From Archegozetes longisetosus (taxonomy: Eukaryota; Arthropoda; Arachnida; Sarcoptiformes; Trhypochthoniidae), in assembly GCA_018873245.2 (NCBI GenBank), contig JAEMBT020000008.1, positions 3,334,001-3,398,000 on the forward strand: 64,000 nt of DNA, read 5' to 3'. The notes under the pieces were generated by a model, which was given only the letters and a program-made list of their open reading frames with translations, was not told where the DNA came from and searched no databases. Positions 11,018 to 21,828 of this stretch are shown piece by piece. How positions within the stretch are numbered: position 1 is the stretch's first letter; every line of letters begins with the position of its first letter. Position numbers and translations under genes: made by a program.

Positions 11018-12194
11018 ATGCCAATTAGAGGGCAATCTGAGTTATCCACTTCTAGTTCAGAAGTGACTGCTTTGACGGCGAAAGAATTAAAAGATATTGT
11101 ATCAGATGTAGTCCGTATGTCAATGACTACATCTAGTAGCTTAAGATTAGAGCCTTTCACAGGTCGCGATACCCGAGAACTCGTAAAGTGGCTACGAGAA
11201 TTCGAGTATCACGCAGATGCAAATAATTGGGATGATGCTGCTAAGTTGCGCAAATTTCCCACATATCTTAGAGATTATGGTCTACTGTGGTATGACCAGA
11301 ATGTTAAGCGTGCAGGCGTAAATGCTCCAACAGATTGGAAAAGCCTCAAACATCTGATCACCACAGACTTACTTTCTACTAACCACAAAAGTTATTTACA
11401 CAGCGAGCTAAGGCGTCGCAAGCAAGCTTTGGTGAAAGCGTTTATAATTACATTCTTGCTAAACGAGATTTGTGTCTCGAATTAGACGATAGCATGAATG
11501 AAAGCGATATGATGGAGTATATGTATCAGGGAATGAAACCTGATATTGCAAAAGTGCTACGGTCTCATGCTCCTAAAACTATGAACGCATTCATAGATAG
11601 GGCAAAACAAATAGAACGTGGCATTGAAGAGTGCGAAACTTCTGGGATTTCCGAAAGTAGGTCGGAAACAGAGTTATCCACTTTAATGAAAAATTTTGGA
11701 GATATGGTAAGAAATCTCACTCATACTTTAAAAATAATAGCCGTCAAAATAATGCCTCATACCAGTTAAACAGACAATATAATGGTCAAAATAGTTTTCA
11801 TCGTGGCAATCGAAACTGGGACAGGTATGAGACACGCGTAAGTCGCGATAGCAGATCTTTAAGCCCTAACTATAATGGAAATGGGTTTAACTCTCAAAAT
11901 ACAGAGTTCAGACGTTCTCTACCAAGAGACGATTTTAACTCGAGGAGAAACACAGCTCCTAAACGAGTTAACTTTAATTTTGATGAAAAATTAACACAAA
12001 GTCGAAATACCGAAGGTAAAGGTATATGTTATAATTGTCAAGAACCTGGACATCATTTACGAAATTGTCCGCATAAACAAGGTAACCGATCAAGAGAAAA
12101 CAGTCCTTATCGGTCTAAACAAAGCAATGCAGGACTGAGTCACACTGTTCAGCAAGCTATACATCCCTACGTACCTAAGTGTAAAAACAAATTA
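11018..12194 (+). pseudogene. gag: gag of the LTR element, frame-broken
   Basis: The capsid/nucleocapsid precursor is spread over three frames. 11018-11485 carries the N-terminal half, including the capsid-like segment LEPFTGRDTRELVKWL. A second frame overlapping at ~11415 continues the capsid C-terminus to ~11730. A third frame, open from ~11733, carries an Arg/Asn-rich region and the nucleocapsid zinc knuckle CYNCQEPGHHLRNC (12027-12068, CX2CX4HX4C), then runs on into the protease. Gypsy Gag is normally one frame, so two frameshifts have accumulated here or were introduced by sequencing. The ATG at 11018 is the first with a long frame downstream of the primer-binding site. Confidence 0.8.
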
Positions 12195-13289
12195 ATGTTT
12201 GTTTATGTAAAAATAAAAGGGTGTGAAATTTGTTCATTGGTTGATACGGGTTCAGAGAATACTATGATTTCTCATGATCTTGCATTAAAACTTGGTCTTA
12301 ACATTGAAAAGTATACAGGTAGACCAATCACTGGAATTAACTCAAAGCCTGTAAAAATTAGCGGCCAAGTACAGCTCAATATTATCGTCTTTGATGATAA
12401 AAAAGAGCGTTCTATATCAATAACTGCTGTTGTTGTTCTAAAATTTCACTTAGATCTATTGTTGGGATATGACTTTCATCGTGCATCTAAATCGGTGATC
12501 GATATCTATAATAATAACATTGTGTTTAATTCTGCAGCATTCAAGGAAAACGAAATAATTGATGTTAAAAGCCCAAAATCCCCAAAAATATTAAACAAAA
12601 TGCATGCGATAGAAAATATTGAAATACCAGCTAATGGAATGCAGGTTGTAAAGTGTGCGCCAAGCTATAAGAAAACCTTACTGAGTGCAAACTGCTATAC
12701 GCAGTCAAACCCAACAATACTTTCTAAACGCAAACTATATGTGAAAGAGCAAAATATTACCCTCAAAAATGGGATTGCTCGCGTTCCTGTAGTAAACCTT
12801 TCTGATGAACCTATAACTATATCTGCCGGTAGCATTGTAAGCGATTATGAGTTACCATCCATTTGTGCTGCTGCTTTCTCAAAACCGGATTTCGATCCAC
12901 TATTAAATTCGACTATGGCAGACATTATTAGAAAAGATAAACGTGCCTATTTGGTTTTCTGTCGAATCTTAGACAAGGCTGAAGAGAAGGCGGAGAGCAT
13001 AATAACGGTTTTGAACCGCCTATGTAAATTTTGTCTCACCATTGGCTGTTTATCTGGAGAGCAATGCCCTAGAAGGCAGTCTTATATAACCAACCACGGG
13101 AACTATAAAGATAAAGTCGTAAGTAGGTATACAAACGTTTTAATCCTGTGTGGTGAGTACACTCTTCTTTGCATGGATAATGAAGAAAGACTCAAAAAAG
13201 AGGAACCTAAGCCTATAGAGCTTAATAAACCATTGGATCAATACTTTCTTACTAAAGACGATATTAAGAAATCTGCTGAATATCTATAA
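12195..13289 (+). CDS. Protease region plus cysteine module 1 of the LTR element
   Basis: Retropepsin-type aspartic protease that would process Gag-Pol. The active-site motif VDTGSENTMIS lies near 12240, and LLLGYDF near 12460 matches the conserved (I/L)LGxDF of retroviral proteases. The frame is continuous with the upstream zinc-knuckle frame, so 12195 is only the first ATG and not a likely true start. After the protease comes a non-canonical extension with a cysteine cluster CKFC-x4-C-x5-C (13024-13070), related to two later modules. The frame ends at 13289. The next coding segment is in another frame that is open from ~13285, so either a programmed shift or a mutation lies at this point. 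Confidence 0.75.
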   Translation: MFVYVKIKGCEICSLVDTGSENTMISHDLALKLGLNIEKYTGRPITGINSKPVKISGQVQLNIIVFDDKKERSISITAVVVLKFHLDLLLGYDFHRASKSVIDIYNNNIVFNSAAFKENEIIDVKSPKSPKILNKMHAIENIEIPANGMQVVKCAPSYKKTLLSANCYTQSNPTILSKRKLYVKEQNITLKNGIARVPVVNLSDEPITISAGSIVSDYELPSICAAAFSKPDFDPLLNSTMADIIRKDKRAYLVFCRILDKAEEKAESIITVLNRLCKFCLTIGCLSGEQCPRRQSYITNHGNYKDKVVSRYTNVLILCGEYTLLCMDNEERLKKEEPKPIELNKPLDQYFLTKDDIKKSAEYL

Positions 13290-16200
13290 GCAAATCTATG
13301 CACGGGCTGTAGACAGTAATGATCCTTTAAATGTAATTCATTTTTATGAAAATCTTTGTAAATACTGCAACCATTATAAATGCTGTGACGAGACTACAAC
13401 TTGCATATACGAGCCGATATGTACCGAAAGCGCAAATTATCAAAAAATCAAGGAATATGAAAAGAGGGAAATTGAAAACAAAATAACTGAATTTATAAAC
13501 GAATGGCAAATTCCAAAGGAAGTTATCGATCGTTATCGCAACTCGATGAATACAATAGGTCCTTATCATGATAATGCGAAGAGAACAATGAATTTTGCTA
13601 ACCCCTCATTTGATCTTTCTGAATTCCTGACTAACGAAACACTTGATGACACTCAAAACAATCATTTTGATAATGAGTTTGAAGATATAGAGTTACAAAG
13701 CCTCAGTAGCGACTCAATAACCAACCTTAACCTAGAAGCATTATATGAAGATATTGATATTTTGAGTTCTATGATGGATCCTCTTCTATATGATGCAAAT
13801 ATAGCAGGAAGTGATTTTAACACAGAAGCAAATGAGAAAGACGACATCGCTGGAAATGTTGCTACAAGTAATGCTAACGAGCTAAACTCTGAAAACTTAT
13901 ATGAATGTAGCAAAACTTTGAATAAAGAAACTTCAAATAAATATTCAGACTCATTACAAGAAGTTATGGACCATATTGATGATTTAAATTATCATTATGA
14001 GTGTAATGCAGGATTTTCTTATGATGCTGATTGTAGTAGTCCCATTGATTCGGGCGACAGTAGTCTTTTCAATTCTGATGATGAATTAGAAGAGAACAAT
14101 AAAGACTATCCAAAGACTATATATTCAAGGCAAGCTAATTATATCCAGAGGGGAAATGATTCTCTTATTGATGACATGAAGTTCGCGGCTGATCGATTTG
14201 AGCTATTGATAGCATTAGCTAAGCTAAAGACAAATGATATACTCAACATCTTTTATTATTTCGATCAACTTTGTATTCGATGTAATATATGTCATTTGAA
14301 ACTAAACGGCGACATAGGAAAGAGTTGTGATCTTTCTAAATATTCACGCTTAGAAAATACTAATAAGCCTTATGCACAGTATGATCCATTTCGAGTATGG
14401 CGTGAAATGAACACCTTAATGCATCAATTTATTGTCAGCAGTAACATTCCTTTGAATATCGTGGAATCTTATCGACACAATGGACCAATACGTGATTGCC
14501 CTTTATACACGTTGAAATTGGAAACCAAAGGTCGATGGTCACCCTCTGATGGAAGATGGGTAGACAATAAAACCGGAAGGCCTATACAAATTCCTGTTGC
14601 TAGCGGCTTTATGGACACTGGTCCGGAGATTGATGATGTAATGCAGGATCAATTATCAGATTTAATGAATGAATTTGCAGATATGTTAGCTTTCGATCCA
14701 ACAAATATCGGAACTTGCAAAATAATCAAACATAAAATTGATACTGAAGACCACCCACCAATACATCTAAATCCATACATATATGCTGCACCTCTTCGAG
14801 AGGAAATAAACCGACAAGTTCAAGAACTTCTCGATATGGGCATAATAGTTCGGTCTAAGTCCCCTTGGAGTTCCCCAGTAGTTCTAGTTGATAAAAAGGA
14901 CGGAACAAAACGCATGTGCGTCGATAATCGAAAATTAAATAGTATAACTAAGAGTGATGTATATCCTCTTCCTTCAATAAGCGTTGCATTAAGCAGTTTA
15001 CAAGGAGCAAAATATTTTTCATCATTCGATCTTAATTGTGGTTACCATCAAATAGAGATAGATAAAAGGGATTGTGAAAAGACTGCATTTATAACTCAAG
15101 ACGGGTTATTTGAATATACAAAAATGAACTTCGGTTTGAAGACTGCTCCGGCCTGCTTTGCTCGAGCTATGGACATAACTCTAAGTAATTTGAAGTATTC
15201 ATCAGTCTTAGTTTACTTAGACGACATATTGGTATTCAGTAAAGACTTTTCAAGTCATCTTAAACACATTCGAGAAGTATTACAAAGACTTAAATCTGCT
15301 GGATTTACAATCAAACCAAATAAATGCTCATTGGCCATGGAATCAGTTAAGTTTTTGGGACATGTTGTAGACTCAACCGGAATTCGAACAGATCCAGATA
15401 AAATAAAGGGTATAACAAATTTTCCTATACCAAAAACTTTAACTCAAGTACGAGGATTTATTGGTCGAGCATCTTATTATCGAAAGTTTATACCGTATTT
15501 TTCTGAAATCGCTGAACCATTGACTCGACTTACAAAGAAGCATATGAGGTTTCAATGGGGACCAGAACAAATGCAAGCTTTTACACAATTGAAAACTCTT
15601 CTAAGCAGTGAACCGGTTTTAACACATTTCGATAGTAAGAAACCTTTAGAAGTACGTTGTGATGCTAGCTTTATAGGAATAGGTGCTGAACTGGTTCAAC
15701 TTGAAGAACTAGGTTGGAAATTAGTAGCAAATGCAAGTCGTCTGCTAAGTGAAGCAGAACGCAATTATTGTACCTCTGAGCGAGAATGTCTTGCTATTGT
15801 ATATGCTACTGATAAATTTGCACCTTATATACATGGATTGAAATTCACAGTAGTAACTGATCATTTAAGTCTAAAATGGTTAACAGAAAAGTCAACGCTC
15901 TCTCCTCGTTTAATACGATGGGCTTTACATCTTCAAAAATACGACTTTGATGTTGTATACCGTAGCGGTCGGTTAATGAAGGACGCTGATGCTCTAAGTA
16001 GGTGTCCTGTGGATCCTCCTGAAAATATAATTGAAAATACTGAAAGATATGCCATGGCTAGTATATCGCAATCAGAAGACGAGCAAGACGTGTCTTCTGA
16101 TGTTTCACGCTTTAATATGATAAATATGTCTAAACTGCAAAGAGAGGATAAATTCTTCGGTAGCATTATAAAATCACTTGAAGCAGATGAATCGAGTTGT

Positions 16201-18651
16201 TATGAAGTGGAGTATGTTCTAAAAGATAATATACTTTTCTTTGCCGATCCTATTAGTCGGTTGCGAAGTAAATTGTTAATCTGTATACCTGAGTCGCTCT
16301 TGCACGAGCTTCTTTATTCATTTCATGATGATTACATGTCAGCACACTTGGGTATCAATAAAACAAAGGCAAAAATTAAAGAACGATTTTTCTGGCCAAA
16401 TATGGATCAGGATATTGAATACTATGTAAAATCATGCGTTGATTGTCAAACAAAGAAAACCCCAAACCTTCAAAAAGCAGGTTTATTGGTCCCAGTAAAA
16501 GTGGGAGGACCATTTGAAAAATGGGGAATTGACATTTTAGGACCATTTCCAGTCTCAGGCAACGGCAATAATAACATAATAGTAGCAACCGAATATATGA
16601 CAAAATTTGCTGAAACTAAGGCTGTGCCAAAAGCTGATAAATGGGAAGTCGCAAAGTTTATCGATGAGCAAATCATCTTCAAGCATGGAGCTCCATATAG
16701 TATTGTTACAGATCAAGGAAAAGTATTTTCGAGCAATTTGTGTAAACAGATATATGAAAATCATGAAATCGCTCACATTCGCACTTCCAGTTATCATCCA
16801 CAAGCAAATGGGCTTGTGGAACGATTAAATAAAACATTAGCAGAAATGATTTCTCATTATGTAGCAGACAAACAATCTGATTGGGATAAGTTTTTACTGC
16901 ATGTAACATTCGCTTATAACACAAGCGTTCAACAAAGTACACATTACTCTCCCTTCGTTTTAACTTATGCGAGAGAACCTATATTCCCAGCAGAGATAAC
17001 AATGGGAAGACCGTCTTTGGGTGTTTCTGACGTGGATCAGTATGTTGCACTCAGGGGCAAATATATCAAAAATGCGCGAGAGTTAGCCCGTAAATATATA
17101 ACGGACTCTCAAGTGCGAAATACGAAGCACTACAATAAAAGACGAAGAGAAGTAACCTTCAAAATTGGACAATTAGTTCTAGTTTTTAACCCTCGTAGAT
17201 ATAAGGGTAAATCAGAAAAGCTTTTACATCAATTCTATGGACCGTATAAAATTCTTGACCAAATAGGTCCGGTCACTTATTCAGTCGAATCAATAAGAGA
17301 CAAATATGAAACAATGAACGTACACGTTTCAAGGATGAAACTATTTTATGATAGAACAGAACTTTTTAACCCAACCGGGTTCACATCATTTGAAATGGGG
17401 TCGGACGATGATGAACTATACCCTGAAGGGATAGATATGGACGAAGATTTAAATTTAAATGAAACATCAAGAACAACGCCTGTGGAAAACAGCTTAATAG
17501 AGAAGGACAAAATCGAAAATAGTGAAACTGAAGAAGAAGGTCAAATTCTAGACTTATCTGATAATCATTCAGAAGCAACAGAAATTGACGATCAATGGTT
17601 AGGCATAGATCGAGATCCCCTAATTATATTACCACGATTACAGGACATAAATACTGATATAACCGACAGACCTCTAAGAAGATCAGAACGTATAAGACGA
17701 CCAGTCGATAGATTTGGTTTTGCAGCAACAAGTATACTGTTCTTAATGATGATTTTACTGTGTTCCTGTTTTGTAGAGTCTGCCTTGACTAAAATATCGC
17801 CAGTTTTGTGGCGTAAATCTGACAAACCTGTCATTGCTGGAATAAACCGAGTAATTATGAAAATTCATTATGATTCACCGTGTGTTGTTTTTAGAAATCC
17901 AATATTTGAAATCAGTAATCAAACTGAGTTATTAAATTGGTGCAATAATGCTTATATTGAAGATTTTATAAGACCCGTAAAGAGTTTCTGCAATAGTACA
18001 CTCATCTCCAGTAAACAGGATTTAGTTGTTCACAGGGAGAAACGTTTTATTTTCGCCGCATTTTTATTAGCAGTAGTAGTTGTCACTTCAATCACTACCA
18101 TAGGCGTCTCTACTGCATCACTAGTTCAAAGCTCCCGTACGGCTGAAGAGCTAGAAACAATTAAGAGAAAGCAAGAAGAGATGTTGATGGAGGCAGAATA
18201 TTTCAAGCGAAATCAGATGAAAATCCAAAAGATACTCCAAACATTACAAAATGAAATAAGTGAAATAGGAGTAGCAGTACAAGATCTTACAGCTTCTTTC
18301 AGGACTTTGCAAGAAAATTTGCCGAAGGCAATGCATATAGTTGCAAATTTGGCATCAAAGTTCATGTTAACAAAGGATAGATTAAAAGATATTTCACGAA
18401 AATGGAAAAATGGAATAGTGGATGAAAAATTATTTGAAATATTTAATATAACCCTTCCTTGTGATTGTCCGTTAAACTTAGCCAGAGCCAAGTCATGCAC
18501 AATAGATGAAAGCCGCTCTCTTGTTTCAATGGAGTTTGAAGCTTACACTAAAAGGAAAGGAACAAATACAATGGAAGCTGATCCATTTGTTTTATACACT
18601 CAAAATAATGATAAACTTTGTTCTGTCGAATATGTCGGACCAAAATGGTAA
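13285..18651 (+). CDS. pol: pol (RT, RNase H, integrase) fused in frame to envelope-like gene 1
   Basis: The longest ATG frame is 13546-18651 (1701 codons), but the frame is open from ~13285. Residues from 13546: 1-370 acidic linker with a cysteine cluster; reverse transcriptase ~400-640 with YLDD at 557-560; RNase H from ~690 with catalytic-type CDAS; integrase zinc finger ending CVDC at ~964; integrase catalytic acids D996, D1056 and E1092 (35 residues between the last two); and a GPF/Y-type chromatin-binding module ~1210-1265. After a basic stretch the same frame enters envelope-like gene 1: a hydrophobic leader ~1391-1413, a furin-type REKR site (18034-18045) and a hydrophobic fusion-peptide-like segment after it. 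It stops at 18651. In known errantiviruses env is a separate, spliced ORF. A possible acceptor, TTTGGTTTTGCAG, lies at 17714-17726. Confidence 0.88.
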   Translation, partial: YKQIYARAVDSNDPLNVIHFYENLCKYCNHYKCCDETTTCIYEPICTESANYQKIKEYEKREIENKITEFINEWQIPKEVIDRYRNSMNTIGPYHDNAKRTMNFANPSFDLSEFLTNETLDDTQNNHFDNEFEDIELQSLSSDSITNLNLEALYEDIDILSSMMDPLLYDANIAGSDFNTEANEKDDIAGNVATSNANELNSENLYECSKTLNKETSNKYSDSLQEVMDHIDDLNYHYECNAGFSYDADCSSPIDSGDSSLFNSDDELEENNKDYPKTIYSRQANYIQRGNDSLIDDMKFAADRFELLIALAKLKTNDILNIFYYFDQLCIRCNICHLKLNGDIGKSCDLSKYSRLENTNKPYAQYDPFRVWREMNTLMHQFIVSSNIPLNIVESYRHNGPIRDCPLYTLKLETKGRWSPSDGRWVDNKTGRPIQIPVASGFMDTGPEIDDVMQDQLSDLMNEFADMLAFDPTNIGTCKIIKHKIDTEDHPPIHLNPYIYAAPLREEINRQVQELLDMGIIVRSKSPWSSPVVLVDKKDGTKRMCVDNRKLNSITKSDVYPLPSISVALSSLQGAKYFSSFDLNCGYHQIEIDKRDCEKTAFITQDGLFEYTKMNFGLKTAPACFARAMDITLSNLKYSSVLVYLDDILVFSKDFSSHLKHIREVLQRLKSAGFTIKPNKCSLAMESVKFLGHVVDSTGIRTDPDKIKGITNFPIPKTLTQVRGFIGRASYYRKFIPYFSEIAEPLTRLTKKHMRFQWGPEQMQAFTQLKTLLSSEPVLTHFDSKKPLEVRCDASFIGIGAELVQLEELGWKLVANASRLLSEAERNYCTSERECLAIVYATDKFAPYIHGLKFTVVTDHLSLKWLTEKSTLSPRLIRWALHLQKYDFDVVYRSGRLMKDADALSRCPVDPPENIIENTERYAMASISQSEDEQDVSSDVSRFNMINMSKLQREDKFFGSIIKSLEADESSCYEVEYVLKDNILFFADPISRLRSKLLICIPESLLHELLYSFHDDYMSAHLGINKTKAKIKERFFWPNMDQDIEYYVKSCVDCQTKKTPNLQKAGLLVPVKVGGPFEKWGIDILGPFPVSGNGNNNIIVATEYMTKFAETKAVPKADKWEVAKFIDEQIIFKHGAPYSIVTDQGKVFSSNLCKQIYENHEIAHIRTSSYHPQANGLVERLNKTLAEMISHYVADKQSDWDKFLLHVTFAYNTSVQQSTHYSPFVLTYAREPIFPAEITMGRPSLGVSDVDQYVALRGKYIKNARELARKYITDSQVRNTKHYNKRRREVTFKIGQLVLVFNPRRYKGKSEKLLHQFYGPYKILDQIGPVTYSVESIRDKYETMNVHVSRMKLFYDRTELFNPTGFTSFEMGSDDDELYPEGIDMDEDLNLNETSRTTPVENSLIEKDKIENSETEEEGQILDLSDNHSEATEIDDQWLGIDRDPLIILPRLQDINTDITDRPLRRSERIRRPVDRFGFAATSILFLMMILLCSCFVESALTKISPVLWRKSDKPVIAGINRVIMKIHYDSPCVVFRNPIFEISNQTELLNWCNNAYIEDFIRPVKSFCNSTLISSKQDLVVHREKRFIFAAFLLAVVVVTSITTIGVSTASLVQSSRTAEELETIKRKQEEMLMEAEYFKRNQMKIQKILQTLQNEISEIGVAVQDLTASFRTLQENLPKAMHIVANLASKFMLTKDRLKDISRKWKNGIVDEKLFEIFNITLPCDCPLNLARAKSCTIDESRSLVSMEFEAYTKRKGTNTMEADPFVLYTQNNDKLCSVEYVGPKW

Positions 18652-19414
18652 TTTATGACGCTGCTCGAGACTGTGTAACCGCATTGCATCAGATTACACA
18701 ATCTTCACGAAACTTGATACTAATGCCGAGCTCAGCGTCTTGTCAACGAAACCTTCCTGACACAATTTCCAAAAGTTCTGGAAAGTAACTACTTGTGAAG
18801 ATCCTAAGATTGTAGTAGATGAAGAAATAATGCAAGTGAAAGTATCCGATAAACTGAATTATATTTACTGCAGCACACTTAAAATAAAGATCTATAATCG
18901 AACTTTGGAATGTCCTGATTTTGCTTTTGCTGTACCCACTAGTGTTCCGTTTAGTATTAATTCAATAACTTACGAGTCCTCTCTTGTAAATGTGCAAAAC
19001 ACTTTAAGTATGATGCCAGCTTGGGGTCAAAGAATCAATTTCCATCTTATGCCGTCTTTACACGAACTGAATCTAACGGAAATTGCAAAACAAAATAATG
19101 CAGAAATAAGTAAAATCCAGTTTTATAACCGTAAAAATCCCATTGAGATAAACAATCAATCAAGTACTTTCGTCTTTTATATCATAATCATTATCGTCCT
19201 TTTAATAGGATTAACTGTTTATTATAAAAGAAAACGTTCTAATTCAGTTGATATAGCTAACGTGCAAGCCATTGAACTTAAACGACGTGCTCGTAACTCT
19301 AATATTGTAACTGAAACTCAATCATTAGTTTCTGATGAGGAATCCGACGAAGAAGCTGATAATAAATCAAATATATCACAGACAACAACCCCAACTCCTC
19401 TTCGGAAAACCAAG
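18652..19414 (+). pseudogene. Envelope-like gene 1, C-terminal part after frameshifts
   Basis: Two frame changes, near 18648 and 18770, separate this from the pol-env frame. The remaining ectodomain is followed by a transmembrane segment rich in Ile (about 19174-19235), a Lys/Arg stop-transfer stretch and an acidic cytoplasmic tail (EESDEEADN). The ORF 18830-19717 then runs without a stop into envelope-like gene 2. This is the membrane-anchored half of a glycoprotein of the insect-retrovirus/baculovirus F-like type, judged from the overall layout (furin site, adjacent hydrophobic segment, C-terminal anchor). The breaks make it non-functional as read. Confidence 0.7.
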
Positions 19415-20145
19415 CGAGTTTTATTCTTAACAACTATTATAACCTTATCAATTACACCAGCTAATGCTTTTGATTATAACTATATGGTGATATTCATAAA
19501 ATTCCAATCGCCATGCAATGAATTACTCCTGAATAACAAAACTATTCCGACACAAATTATATGGTGTCAAAATCAGTTTGAACTCTCTTTTATAAAGCCT
19601 GTTAGCACGTTTTGTAAAATAGACAATGATATTCTAGCTATACATAAACGACTATATTATGCAGAGTTTAACAGACAAAAACGATCGTATAGCCCAAACA
19701 ACCCAAAAATGAACTAGACAATTACCTAGCAACTACAATAGTTTCGTCATTTGCTGTTCTAAAAGATATTATAAACACTATTGGAAGGAAATGGTCTCAA
19801 AATAAAGTAGATTCAAGACTATTTGAAAACTCGCACTTCCAAATAAAATTTCCTTCGAACTTGTCTCTAGAAATGTTCAAACCACATTTGTGCATTGCGG
19901 ACTTTCAATCAAATACAATTATCTTAATGCTGCATAAAAACTCCGAACATATATGGTTAAAGAAATATGTCATTCTTTTTGGAGTTATAACTACTATTAT
20001 TATTGTACTCCTATTATGTAACGGAGTACTGAAACTTGTGAAGTTGCGCAGAAAAATGCACCAGAGTTATAAGGTGTTTTATGATAGAAAAATCAGTGAT
20101 TCATCGGCGGAGATGGGCTTTCCGTTACCTCCATTTCCCCTATAG
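19415..20145 (+). pseudogene. Envelope-like gene 2, internally shortened and broken
   Basis: A second leader (VLFLTTIITLSITPANA) starts a region related to envelope 1. It has a conserved SPC motif, a tryptophan-cysteine pair (WCQNQ here, WCNNA in envelope 1), a FI(K/R)PV-FC motif, and a furin-type RQKR site at 19673-19684. The frame stops at 19717. The next frame (about 19730-20145) matches the middle of envelope 1 around a KD..I..I.RKW motif, then goes straight to a transmembrane segment (19951-20040) and a short tail. The hydrophobic fusion-like segment and much of the coiled middle are missing. It is either a truncated duplicate or a diverged accessory glycoprotein. Confidence 0.65.
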
Positions 20146-20634
20146 CTTTAACTCGAATCAAACGAGTTGTAACAACTACATCATTTACTAGAAGTTATGG
20201 TAAATAAACGATGTAGTTCAAAGAAAAAAAAAGGAAACAAAAATTTAAAAAAATAATCGTACATATAATCATTTTGGGAATAAATATATTCCATTTTATA
20301 ATTCAACTTATTTTAGTAATCAAGTATGTAGTTTCTTCATTACATAAAAATACTCTATAAAAATTATAATCTAATAGATAAATATATAAAAATTAAGGAA
20401 AACTACTATAATTTTTCTTATTGTATGCAATTATAGAGGGAATTAACTGTACATCTAAATAGATGTATGCGTATAGCTAACAAAGTTTAAGTATAACGTA
20501 ATGCTAAAACATATTAAAAGACCTTTTGGTAACCAAACCTCAAACTCCTTGTTGTATCTCAACTTTTAAAATAACCGGTTTGAGGCATCGTTACTACTAT
20601 AAACAACGTTTAATAAACGAAAATAAACTCAAAA
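20146..20634. other. Non-coding 3' region of the LTR element
   Basis: AT-rich, with no convincing frame. It lies between the envelope-like genes and the tandem repeat block. Confidence 0.55.
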
Positions 20635-21475
20635 TAAAATATATATATCTTTTAAACCGTATGATTTGAGAATCTCAAATTTTCTTAGTAAATAGAACAT
20701 AAAACTCTTATGATATCCACAAAAATTTGATAGTGATACGTTAAGCTCTAAATATTTAAATTAATTTTTTTTTACACAAGTACTAAGGACTTACAGTGAC
20801 GCCATCTAACATTCAAACATATGACTAACAACCAAAACAAACATTTAAAAAATTAAATCTACTTAAATTAAAATATATATATCTTTTAAACCATATGTTT
20901 TTAGTATCTCAAATTTCTCTAATAAATAGAACATAAAACCCTGATTATATCAAAAAATTTGATAGTGACCCGTTATAATCCGAATACTTAAATTAATTTT
21001 TTTTACACAAGTACTAAGGATTTACAGTGACGCCATCTAACATTCAAACATATGACTAACAACCAAAACAAACATTTAAAAATTAAATCTACTTAAATTA
21101 AAATATATATATCTTTTAAACCATATGCTTTTAGTATCTCAGACTTCTCTAATAAATAGAACATAAAACTCTGATTATATCCATAAAATTCGATAGTGAC
21201 CCGTTATAATCCGAATACTTAAATTAATTTTTTCATAAAAAATACTAAGGACTTACAGTGACGCCATCTAACATTCAAACATATAACTAACAACCAAAAC
21301 AAACATTAAATTTTTTTTAAATATACTTAAATTAAAATATATATATCTTTTAAGCCATATGCTTTTAGCACCTCAAATTTCTCTAATAAATAGAACATAA
21401 AACCCTGATTATATCCACAAGGTTTGATAGTGACCCGTTGTAATCCGAATACTTAAATTAATTAATTTTTTTATA
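20635..21475 (+). repeat. Four ~233-bp tandem repeats in the LTR element
   Basis: Units start at about 20635, 20868, 21101 and 21337 with AAAATATATATATCTTTTAA. Each contains AATAGAACATAAAAC, TTTGATAGTGA (TTCGATAGTGA in unit 3), and in the first three units GACGCCATCTAACATTCAAA. The fourth is incomplete and more diverged at its 3' end. Such an array is not part of the canonical Gypsy layout. It may have a regulatory or insulator-like role, as repeats in the Drosophila gypsy element do, but that is only inference. Confidence 0.85.
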
Positions 21476-21828
21476 TACATATAAAATATTAAAAGTTTCG
21501 CCGTAACGACATCCATCATCCACATTATGAACTATTTCGCTGTAACTTCGTGCTATGCTATGACAGACACACATTACTAAGTCTATAGTACTTACCACTA
21601 CTTTTCATTAGAAAACTTAACATCAAATGTTTTATTAACCGTATAAAACCTGTTCACCGCGTCTCATTTAATAATTTCTGGTTTTTAATAATCAGATTCA
21701 CCGAAACGTCATCTATTTTCCACATTATAATCAAAACACAGTTATTTCGTGCTAGCAACGAATTATGTAAAACTAAACTATAAATCTACTATTTGTCTAA
21801 CATTATTATTAAAACTTTTATAGTCAAT

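Noticed and set aside
16376..16942. Several minus and alternate plus frames of 70-82 codons
   Set aside because: Shadows of the integrase coding frame of the LTR element.
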